Shown here: piece after piece, positions 49,739 to 61,700 of the stretch
How the letters are laid out: every line of letters starts with the position of its first letter
Numbering within the stretch: the stretch's first letter is position 1
Source: Distichodus sexfasciatus
Taxonomy: Eukaryota > Chordata > Actinopteri > Characiformes > Distichodontidae
DNA: 64,000 nucleotides
Assembly (NCBI GenBank): GCA_032718565.1
Contig: JAVGVS010000018.1
Location: 3,030,017 to 3,094,016, forward strand
Reading direction: 5' to 3'
Program-made: the position numbers and the translations under genes
The notes under the pieces: generated by a model
Told to the model about the DNA's origin: nothing
Databases searched by the model: none
The model's input: the letters and a program-made list of their open reading frames with translations, nothing else

Positions 49739-52700
49739 CTATGGTAAAGAAGAGAAAAAATATATAGTCAGCCATCAGGACTTTCACCCTTATGCGAATG
49801 CTCTAATAGTGCCATTTGCACTTTGGCTATCTAACATGCAATCCATTGTGTAAAAAAAAAACTCACATCATGCGCATGCTTAGAAAACGCATCAGCGCTG
49901 GCCATCATGGCGGCCGTCCTTTCTTCCAGCTCGCCCAGCTTCTGCCCTCTCTCATCCAGAGCTATCCGAGCACGTGCCAGCTCTCCCACCACTCCCGATG
50001 CTGCGCCCTTCATCCCCTCCATGCTGCCTGGTCCTGGGATGTGCTGGGCCAGACTGCGCGAAGCCTTACCTGCTGCAGTCTCTCCGACTGAGAGGAAGAA
50101 ACCAAGGACAAACAAGGGCAGCAATGACAATGTAGAACTGGAGTATAACTCGCAGCATGAATGATATTGTAAAATAGTCAAATCGGTTCCTGATACTTAC
50201 ATAGATCCTCTCTATCCAGGGACTGGGCCCCACCTCCAAAAAGACCTTTAAAAAAACCTTTGTTAGGGGCCTCGGGTGTCTCTACTGGAGTGAACAGCTC
50301 GCCCAGCATCTCCTGTAAATAGAACAACTAGTTATTTATTACATGACACTTAAAACGTGTCTATTTTGCAGATATATATAGACTAGGAGTGTAACGAAAC
50401 ATCGACCTACATCAATACATTGATTCAATGATCAACAAGCCCCTAACATCTATCCAAAATGGAAACCTCGACCAGACGTCATTCATATTGTAACACCCCT
50501 CGTGAAGCAACTACAGAGGCATTATTGGCTTGTTTGCTCACAAGTGCAAAAACAGGGTGTTGTGGACTGTACCTCAGGACTTTTTGTGATTGGACATGTA
50601 TGGAAGCAACTGTGTTTAAATCAGCATGATATTTTCTCCTATCAATCGATGGCTACTGAATGGATCCGTATCGAAATGGCATGATAGCAGGCTTTGAGAT
50701 ACTGGCCGACCTCAAATTGCCATGTACTGAATCAATATAACATCATATAGTGACGAAACTTATACTTTACATCCCTAATACAGGCATTTAATTGCAATGC
50801 AATTGCTGCAATTACAAATTGTTTGGTATTAACATGTTAATTCAATATAAACAAAAAAACTCCATGATGCACAGTGTGAGTGTGTGATGATGTCAGACCT
50901 GCAAGTTATCACAAGTCTCCTGACTGTAGGTGAGTCTCTGGATCTCTGTAGGTGAGGTGAGATACAGAGCCTGGCCCTGATGGGAGAAGCAGAAGGTTCT
51001 GGCTATCCTCATGTCCGTCAGGGGCAGGTAGTTCATGTCCAACAGTGGACGCAAACTGGGCAAACTGGCACAAAAGAAAAGAGTTAAATAAGCCACAACG
51101 AAACTGCTTGCAAAGCTAATATTGATAAGTATACTTTCACAACCCTACATAGACAAACACTTGAGCCCAACACAATGATTACAAAGAAGACCATTTACAG
51201 CAGCATAGCCAAGGCTTACCTCAGAGTCATGATATGACCGTTGGCACAGAAGCAGGCAATGCAGATGCCAGCAGGCATAACCACCACGTCTGCCCTAAGC
51301 ACAAACGACGTCTCAGTGATGTTGTGCTCAAAGATGCAGTGCTGAGAGGGCAGGGCAACCACTTTGGCCTGTTTCTCAGAGCAGACCACAGCATAGTGGC
51401 TGTCCTGGTTGTCCTGAGAGGAAGGGGGTGAGGCGGGCCGGCGCCTACGCGTCCGCTCTCTCTCTTCTTCCGGGGCGTTTGGCTCATACCAGCACTCATA
51501 GGCAGGAGGCTGAAGGGAACCTGTGGAGTCCATTAAGGCCATGCGCAAGATCCCTCCCTTTAGTCGAACCACTGAACCTACAGGAGGAGCAACAATAAAA
51601 TAAGAAACCAAATTCCCCTTTTACATTTTACAGCATAACTTTTTTTAACTACACCACATATCTAGTATGTGACTTTAAAGACTGTAAAACACAGCACTGG
51701 GTTCAAAACCAAGTAACAATTTTACACAACTGTTTACATTTCCACAACATGCACTCAATAATAATCCATAAAATAATAAAATAAATAAAATTTCTTATGA
51801 TACACAGCATTTGCACATTTTCCTTATTTTCTAACAGTTTTCCTGGAGCAACTCGAGGTTAAGCTTCTTGTTCAAAGATCAATATAAGGTATTTAAATCA
51901 CACTTAAGTCTGCAGTAAAAATTCTCTTACCACAAAAAGAGACTCCTACAGTCTGCTGCAGTCTCTGCTCTGGAGTGGAGGGCACGCTGAGGCAGATGGC
52001 CAGCATGGTGCCCAGGGAGGTGCCCACCCACAGGCTGGGGACTGTGGCCACGTCACTCTTCCTCAACAAAGAGTCACAAAAATGCAAGCAGGAGATGACC
52101 TCTCGCGACTCCCTGTCAATACTGGCCACGCTGGAGCTGCGCGAACGGCTAAAGGAGTTGTCCCTGGCATCTGCAAGTGTGGGAGCCAACCAGGAACAAA
52201 CACAGGGAAATAAAGCAAAAAAGGTTTCAAACACACTTCTGCAACGTGATGACTGTGAATATATACTTGTGCTATTGCCTGAAAATAATTAGGAAGATAA
52301 TTAACTAATTATCATTTGGTCATTTACTTGTGGTTTATTGACCAAATGATGATAAAAAAATATTCATTCATTAACCAAACTGCTTAATCCTAACTGGCTA
52401 TCATAGGAACTTACAGGCGCAAGGCAGGGACCAACTCTGGGTAGGCACCAACACACCGCAGGGCACAGACACTCGCACTCACACCTTACAGGGCCAATTT
52501 AGAGTCGCCAATTAACCAATACGTATGCTTTGGACTGTGGGAGGAAACTGGAGCACCCGGAGAAAACCCACGCAAACACGGACAGAACATGCAAACTCCA
52601 CAAAGAAAGGCCCTACGGCCGACCCAGGTATCGAACACAGGACCCTCTTGCTGCGAGGCGGCAGTGCTAACCACTGCGCCACTGTGCTTCCCAATAAAAA

Positions 52701-55700
52701 AAAATCTTATTTAGCTAAATAATGCTTAAACTGTTTTCCTTCTGTTTTACATGTTATAGGAAGACAAATCAAAACAAGACAAAAAGACTCTTCTTCACAA
52801 ATTCTCCTGGGGGGGAAAATATTTCTTATTCCCCATCCTTGTCCATAAGACAGACTTTACATAACACTCCAGTGCTGCTAGTGCATCATCTTTACAATGC
52901 TATAAAATGCATATGTATATAATCAGGTGCACAATACAAACAAGCAACATTTATGTTCTGTAAGTTAAAACAATGTAAAGATGAATATATCGTCATCACA
53001 GACACTAGTGTATAGGGCATAGTTTGCAAACAGCAATCGCATGCTGTTATACTATCAGAACCAAAGAACAGAACCTTTTACAGTGAACAGAGCAGGACAG
53101 AGTTGACTTCCACCAAACCTACAACCATGAAGTGATTTAAACCAAGTGACAATCAAATGGTTGGTTAATCCTATTTAATTCATCAACGTATTCCGAAAAA
53201 TGAACTGCAGAATCAGGCTCCACTGTTCTTAACATTGCTAAATTTGTAGTCTGTAGAAAATCTGGTGCTGGGTGAAGGTGGGGAAAAACTGAATGTTATA
53301 TGTTTCTGCACCACCAGAAACAAAACAAACCCATGTTAGTGAGAACGTATCAAGCCCACAAGGCAGGTTTTAGGGGAGAGAAAAGGTTAGTATTGTCACC
53401 CAGGTCAGGCAATGGAAGGTCAGATCATGCCACTCCACTCACTGGAGCTCGGCACAAAGTGTGTTCTGTGGATAGTTGTTGCTTTTCTTCGGGACACTGC
53501 CTCCATCACAGGTTTCTTACCAGGGAGAGAGCAATGCCGTCGTACACTTCCTTTTACACACAGTATGAACAATGAGGGAAAAATGGAAACTTGCAACTCA
53601 GAAACCTTGTTCACCATCTCTCAGTACACATTCCTGTGAACTTGTGCAGCTTTGCTTGAAAAATATCGGTGTAATTAGAACATGTCAAGATTAGACATTT
53701 TATTTTGCTTCACAGATACAGCAAAGCAGGAACTACAGCTACTCAACCAACCTAGAAACCTAAAATGACTTAGCAAAGTTTAGCTTACCATCTTGTTTCT
53801 GATCAGAAGTCGTGCTAAATTTCCGTGACATCTTGGCTGAAAAAACAAACAAACAAAAAACACAATGTAGCTCTCAACAAATGTCCAATTATGAGAAATG
53901 AAGTAACTACAGGTTAGATTGAGGAAGTCAGAAAAAAAACTTGTTTCTTCCTTAGTGCGAGAGAATCAGCGATTGAGAAACAGCCTGAAACAGGGAGGAT
54001 CACGTTGCAGAGCCAAGTCTTTAGAGCCATAAACTCTACAGTACTGTAGCCTTGAGAGAGACTGACATTAGTTCATTCAGGTTTAGTCACACTATGAAAT
54101 CAGACCATGCAGAGAGAGAGAGAGAGAGATTAGTAAATCAGGACAGTCGCCATCCCAGAAGAATACCAGGTGCTTTATTGAGGAGAAATTTAACATGTCA
54201 ATGATTGTGTGAGAGCAAGATTTCAAACAGGCAGGGCAAATTGTGTTAAGCAAATTACATAAAATTTTGAGAAGCCAGTACGCATTGTGTTTTTACCCTT
54301 GCAGTGCATAACAATACGGTGCACAAAGCCTGTAATATGAAACATGGTTACACACTGAAAACAAAAGCAGCTTAAGTCTTAAGAAAAACAGGAGAGAGAA
54401 CAGTTAGTAAAGCATCATTGCTTCCAACCCCCTTTTTCCCCCCATTGCTGAATGAAATGATCTACCAGTGTGACTACTTTGGAGTTGTAATATTAAAAAT
54501 GCTGTCTTTCACCCGGCTAACAGTCATTACAAGCAGAAAACCACAGCAAAGAATAATCAGGACATTCATGCCCATTATCTTCCCACATCACTAGAATGCA
54601 CGCCTTATTGTATAGGTATTGGTTAGCTGCTCATTGACGAAGCCCAGTGTATTAGTGGTGGGAAAGCTACAAAAATAAACTCATACAGTACCAAAGTCAG
54701 AGGCAACACTCTTTGATATCCGTCTGCTTTTCAACTTCACTGCAAAGTGTTTTAAAAAGAAAAACAGTATGGAATATGTGCTGCATGATAACAGTGAAGC
54801 CTGGATAACACTAAAAAAAGAAATACCAGTACGGTACCCTTTTCAATAAAGGTTTGTTTGTTGTCATCATCAGAATTGCAGGGAGAGCCAGAGCCTATAC
54901 AGTAACAACAATTTCCACATCATTATGCCTCACTTGAATGGCTGATCCTGCTATTAACTTTCTACTCCATAAACAATCCTTATATCATCTAAGCACACTG
55001 TGTAAAATAATTCATATGTACCAACTGTTACAATGCATTACTATATAATAAAATTCGAAAAAAGAAAAAGAAAAAAAAAAAAAAGGAGTGAATAAGTAAT
55101 TATTCACCTGATGTTGGTGACTTGCGATCTTCTGAAGCAGCGGATCCATCATTGCCATCACAGAGACCTAGCAAAAAACACATTATCAGTTGCATTTGTA
55201 AATTCATAGCAAAGTAAACTATCATGTGTTAAGGCTAAGATTTCAAATGACCTGTCACGCCAAAACTAGCTAACTACTAATTAAAACAAAGACAGCATGG
55301 AGAGGAAGTGATAGAAAGAGAGATGCTGGATGATGACAGATGACTTACGGAGGTAAGAAGAACGCAGTGTTTTCACAGATTCAGAATAAAAGATAGAGAG
55401 GCTGGACATGCAAGACTTCTCATGTAGATTGTCTTTACAAAACCACAGAGAAAGACCAATAGTGCAAGGGTGAGAGAAAGACAGGCACAAGAAATGCAAG
55501 ATTAAAAAGCCTCAAAAGTGAAAGCAGAACTGAGAGAAATCACACGAAGACTCTATATATGAATTGCTGCAGTTGAAAAGAAAATCCCAAACTAGTGTGT
55601 TTTAATCTTATAGGAGCACAGCAAAAGCTTAAAATAAAGAAAGAAGAGGAACACTGAACATTAAACACATGATAAAAGAAAAATACTGCCTCATTATGAA

Positions 55701-58700
55701 AGTGCACAAAGTGATGACATATACGATTCTATTTGCTCTCCAAGATCAAGAGGGCAGATGGACTCTGCCAAGAACAATGACTTATAATAGTGGGGGTTAC
55801 AGATCCCGGCAGGGTCACTGCCGCAACTAGGCCAAGTTTGCTGATTAGCAGCACAGCCTGCTCTACATCTTAGCCAAACAGACAAACAGACAGACTGACA
55901 CTCACATGATACATGATTATTAGTCTGAAAACTGAAAGCTGCCCCTTTCCCCACCTGCAGAGGGCTGCCTGGCTTTGCGCGGTGACCGCGGCTGTCTCTG
56001 GTGCAGATCGCAGGAGGCGTACAGGTCTGCTGTGCTTATATGGAGCAGCAGGGTCTTCTGAAGGTAGTCTACCACTGCCAGTCCATTACCATTACCAAAA
56101 CCCACTCTACAGCGCAGGAGAACCAGAAACACAGACTGAGGTGAAGGCAGCATCAACAGTCAATCCACACTGAGGGAATATGAGAGGGATGTTATTCTGA
56201 GTGCTAAGGCTTACAGGCCGTGGGCAGAATTGACAGCCAGGCTGGTGATCTGCTGTGGCGGCTCCCCGCAAACCCACACCAGCTGAATGACCAGCTCCAC
56301 CTGGTAGCCCGGAGACTCCTTGAGTGGGGTGCCCCTAACCCTGAGGCACACAATAATACAGCCATATGCTAAGTCGATGAAAAATACAACATTATGTTCC
56401 ATCATCAAATAAATCAAATCACAACATCAAACCTCAGCTTTAAATTCATTCACATAAACTAGAGCACAAAGAAAATGTAAAATTAACAATGTGCACAGAA
56501 ATATGTACATATACTGTATTATAGTAGACAAATCTGAATTCTCTTTACTAGACATAGTAAACTGATAGTAGGGTAACTTGTTCATACTTGAGACATGGCA
56601 CATTATCACGCAGACCATCAGAGGGGCTGTTGCTGCTGGTGGATGGGTGGGTGTGGGGCACACCGGACTGGGGACTAGACAATGCACCCGGCGTGGACAC
56701 AGCTGAGCCCTGCTCCACTCCGCCATCTGGAGTGTCTACTTCATTCATTTCACACTGCATACGAACTTCCAGAAGCTGTGCATACAAAGCACATAATGGT
56801 CTTGCGTACAATGCTAGTGTGTTAGATTTCTAAAACTCACTGTGGCATTGCATTAACAGATAAAAGCAGTCTTGACTTTGGCTAGTCAGAGACAAGGCCT
56901 GTTTGGTTACATCAACATTTTGGAGTTGCTTTATCAAACCAGGCCGGTCTGTGGTTGATGTGCGAACATGACTCATACCTGAACCACTTCTGTGGTGATT
57001 TCCTGTTTACTGAAGCGATAAATAATGACGTGAGCAGAAACTCCAGCTACACAGAGCATGCGGCTCTCTGGGCACCAGGACAGGCTCTGGATTGCAAAAG
57101 GATCTTCATCAACTATGTCAGTGCTGGGCTTCTCCTCCTTATTACGGACCTTTTCAAACAGCTTGGCCGTTTTCAGCTTGTACAGCACCTGCAGCATCAC
57201 TAAAAAGATAATGTTAGCAAGGGGCTGCAATTTCCAGAAATGATCTGGAATGCACAAAGGCTGATATTCAATAAGACAGAACAGGGAGGGTAGGGTCACT
57301 CACATGTTGACGCATCCCAGAATTTGACTGATCCATCAGCATGTCTGCAGTTCAAAAGAGGAAAAAAAGAGCAATGACACTGAGACTAAAAAGTGCTGCA
57401 GAGGAAGCCCCTTAAAGAAATACTCACATTTCAGTCCCGTTTGTAAAAAACAGTGAAGACTTATGATAAGAGTACGACAGAAAAAGAGCAAAAGATAAAA
57501 CAAGAAACACTGAGACGGCGAGGCAGGAACTCACCCTGTGATAATGATCTCTGGGTAGCTTTGTGTGCCTTGCCCCCAGTTACCGCCACTTATCGGCCAT
57601 TCCTGGAATTTGATATAGATCTCACGCATCAGTTTCCACATAGAAGAAAAAAACCTTTTTCACCCAACAACTATACAATAAAATAGTCATTACATTACAT
57701 TAACATGAAGGAAAAGACAAGTGGATAGGGTTACCCTTTTACTGTAGCCCTGTCTCTTCTGTCTGGAGCCCACAGAATAAAGAGCAGGTACGAGTTCAGT
57801 AGGACAGTCTGCAAAGTACTCACAGCAGGTAACAGGGGACTCGTGAATGGTCAGGGGATAAGGATTCTCAAAACTAGGGTACCTGCAAAGAAAAGCACAA
57901 ATGCAACAGTTAGATAACGTTAATTTGCACTTTTATTCGTATAACTAAATGTACATTTGCTTACCCAGTTTGAGAGAGGTCAATGACAACTAAATCCTTC
58001 TCCAACAGGACCACTACAGCATAAGGCTCCTGGTAATCTGCGGAGAGAGGTAACAATTAAAGAAAGATTACAGGTGTTTTATGTACATCCAAAAAGTACA
58101 TTTACTTTTATTACATTTAGCAGATACCCTGATCCAGAGTCTTAGAGCAACTTGGCTTGGCTCAAGGGTACCACAGAGGTAGTAATGGAGGCAGTATACA
58201 GTTAGGGTTGAAATTGTTGAGCTACAGTTCGGTTTTTGTTTGTTTATTTTTTGACTGTGGTGGGGGAAGGGCCGAAAAAGGAAAAATGTAGATAAAAAAG
58301 AATGATCCCAGTCTATTTCCCGTAGTGAGACATACAGCTTTTTAATACAACTTGTATGAGATCAATACTTCTTGTCGATCCAATGCACGAGTATCAGTAT
58401 TACAGTGAAGAGTTGAATCGGTTCATTTCTAGTGTAAGGACTTCTTAACTAATAAGTAGCTCTGTTTTAGAGATGCACTTATCATACTGAATGCTTATAT
58501 TCCCTAGAAAAAATGTGACCATTGTATCAAGTTTTCTTCATTTGGTTTTAGCACCGTTACGTCCCAAATTTAAAGTTTCTCTATTGATGTTTTTACCTGG
58601 CCTTAAAACTTTGCAGTGCCATTTCAGTAATCTAGGCCAGGTAGGATCAAAAAGAAAATAAGCAGCAAGTAGGTAAAACAGACAAGGCTGGAGTAGTAGC

Positions 58701-61700
58701 ATACCATTTGAATAAGGAGTTTCACACAACGTAAGAAAATCCACAATGGGGTAATCCATCTCCAGAACAGCAGTGCTCTTTCCATGCATCACAGTCAAAC
58801 AGGGCCTGTGTCCCACCGAATCATATGAAAGGCCTCCAGACAGAATCAAGAAAGGATCTCTGGAAAAAAAAAACAGCAAAGAGCTTACCACAAATGAAGA
58901 AACAAAAATGGGAAGTAAAAACCACACTGACAGAGCATGAAGATAACAAATTTCAACAATACAAGTTCCGGTCTATATACAATTTACCTGCAGAAATTTT
59001 AGAAACCATTCACTTCAACATCAGTTAACTCTGTATAATACTCACGCACCCATGCAAAGCCAAACTTACCCTGCCCTGGATGTTTTGTATTCCACTTTCA
59101 GAATGGGCTTGCAAGGTTCAGGCTTTTTTCCATCCTTGGGTTGCTTACCTGAAAAAAAAAATTCAGGCAAGCATTTAATTAATTTACAATCCCTTTAATT
59201 ACATTTGGGGATGTTATCTTTTCCATTTGAGCTATCTTAAGGCCCTGATTTAGAAGTCTTTTACACAAGAACCACAAGCAGGAATCAAGCTGAGGTGAAC
59301 ATGTGGAGCTACCTGAGAGCACCAGGACCAACTGGAACACATGGAGTATGTTTGGGCAAGAGCTTACCATGTGGTGTAATGATCTGTGCAGGCTTGGCAG
59401 GGGATCGTATATTCCATGTGGTAAGCGTACCATCTGAGTGACTGCACACAAACTGTTTCCCCTCATGGTGCCAGGCCACAGAGTGGATCGCCTACAGGCC
59501 AAACAAAGGATGAGTAATCAAACACAGAGCACTGAGAATAAGCAGAAAGTTGCATATTAGGGTTTCTAATTGGGACAAAGTCATCATGTCCCGTTTAACT
59601 AGCCACGTCTTCAATTCAGTCTTACTAGAACCAATGCAACAGGAGGATATCAGGTATATTAATAATCCAATATATAATAAATACAAATCAGAATCTACTG
59701 ACAATGTCAGTGATCTTTATGAGCATAGATCAAGCACAGTTCTTAAAAAAATATTTTGTTTGTAATTGTTCAACATTTCAAGCAAGACGTATCATACCTC
59801 ATCGTAATTGTAGCGGTAGTCGGCTTTCTTCGATTTTAAATCCCACAATACGACAAAACCACCTTCAAAACCAATCAAAAGCTGCAAAACACAATTAGTA
59901 GAAAGTCAGTTTTTTTAATATAAGCCTAATTCATATTAAAATAATACTTTGAACCTTTTACCTTTCCCTCATCCATCGGATTATCACTGATGTGCACCAC
60001 AGATCCAGGATGAGTCTTTGAAGAGCTGAAACATTAGCACAAAGCAGGTAACATTAAACAGAGTAAACAAGGTTGACTTTTGAAAATGATTGAAAGGATG
60101 ATGAGTGAGGCAGAGGGACAGAGAGAGAGAGAGACCATCAGATAGAAAGGGGTATTTAGGATGAGCTACGCTGACCTCGAGCATAAATCAACAGGAACAT
60201 TTATCTACTTCAGTGGTCTTGGAAAGTAATTTAATTACACCCCTTGGTATGTGAAAGATACCATCTCCATAGCAACAGCAGGGACAGCAAAGAGGACGGA
60301 CGCTAGAGACGCAACATCCTAGTGAAGTGATCGAATCCAGATTCTGTATTTAACTGCACCTGCATCATTACAAAAATATGTTTTCTGTTTTCGACAACTT
60401 TTCACAGTGCATGAGGTTATTTAAAGAGCTCAAAATATGTCTAGAGGTTTAACTTCCTCAGAAGGTTTGAGTTTAACACTTTTCCACAGGTCTGCAGTTA
60501 AAACTTTGCTTCAGAGCGCTTAGTTCACAGATATTTCTTCTAGGAAACGAGCAAAATCAAATGTGTGTGTGTGTCCTTTTAACTTCTTCCTGTTTCTATG
60601 ACAACTCATCTGGAGGCCTGAATCTCTGGGACTCAGATGAGAGTGTATGGACAACAATGACCAGAGCAAGTTATATTTTCTCAGCATCCAAGCACTATAA
60701 ACACTGGGACACTGGCTATTAACTTCACGGTCACGCTACTTAGTTAATGTGCGCTCCTAAAATTAAAATAATAACTAGTAATGAATCAGTACAACATTCA
60801 CAACACAAAGATTTTTAAATGTAAGTGCTGTAAACTAAGCAAAATACTTCAACAATATACTGTATACTAATGGAATTTATATGAAAAGGGCAACATGGTA
60901 GAAATGTAGTGAGAAGGACAAGCAGACTCACAGTTCAATGGCTTTGTTCCACATGATGACATAGCCTGAGAGAGTGAAGGACTCCACATTGACAATATAA
61001 ATGTTCCCTCTTTCGGTGCCAACATACAGCCATTTACTCTGGAAGGGCAGATGACAAAACGTAATCCTGCCAAAACATAAAATAAGGGAAACAATGTGCT
61101 GAAAGTGAGAATTATTTAATTTCATTTGCAAAGTTCTGATGTTGTGACAAATTTCTGTCGTAACAAGGCATTTGTCAAAAATGTCAACTGAAAGTTTTCA
61201 AAGTGTAGGAAAAAGCTGCCAAATCTGTCCAGATGAATTAGTCATCACCTGCCTCCACATTCTGCTACAACTTCAGGCTTCTGAATATACCAATTGATAT
61301 GAAAGCTAACTGTACATTGTTGCCAAGGCATACCTGATGACACCAGGGCAATGTTACTTAACTTTCTCCCTAAATCAATTGATAATAATTTACTTAATTG
61401 TAAGTACTGTACAACTGTATAACAACTAACATGATAACATCTTCTATTTAAATACTGTCCAAGAGTGGGTTAAGATATAAAATGTTATGGAAAAAGGTGA
61501 AACTAGGGTTGGGAGACATATGGAATATACTCGATATATCATCGAGTACAAATCATCACGTTAATGTTAAACAGATAGCATGTACATCGCTTGAGTTTGC
61601 CTTCTCTGCCCTCTCAAAGCTGACAGTTCACTCCCCCGCCCATCCAGAACACTCTCCTAGCACATAAGCGTTTCGTTCTGGAAGCGGAGGAACGCGAACG

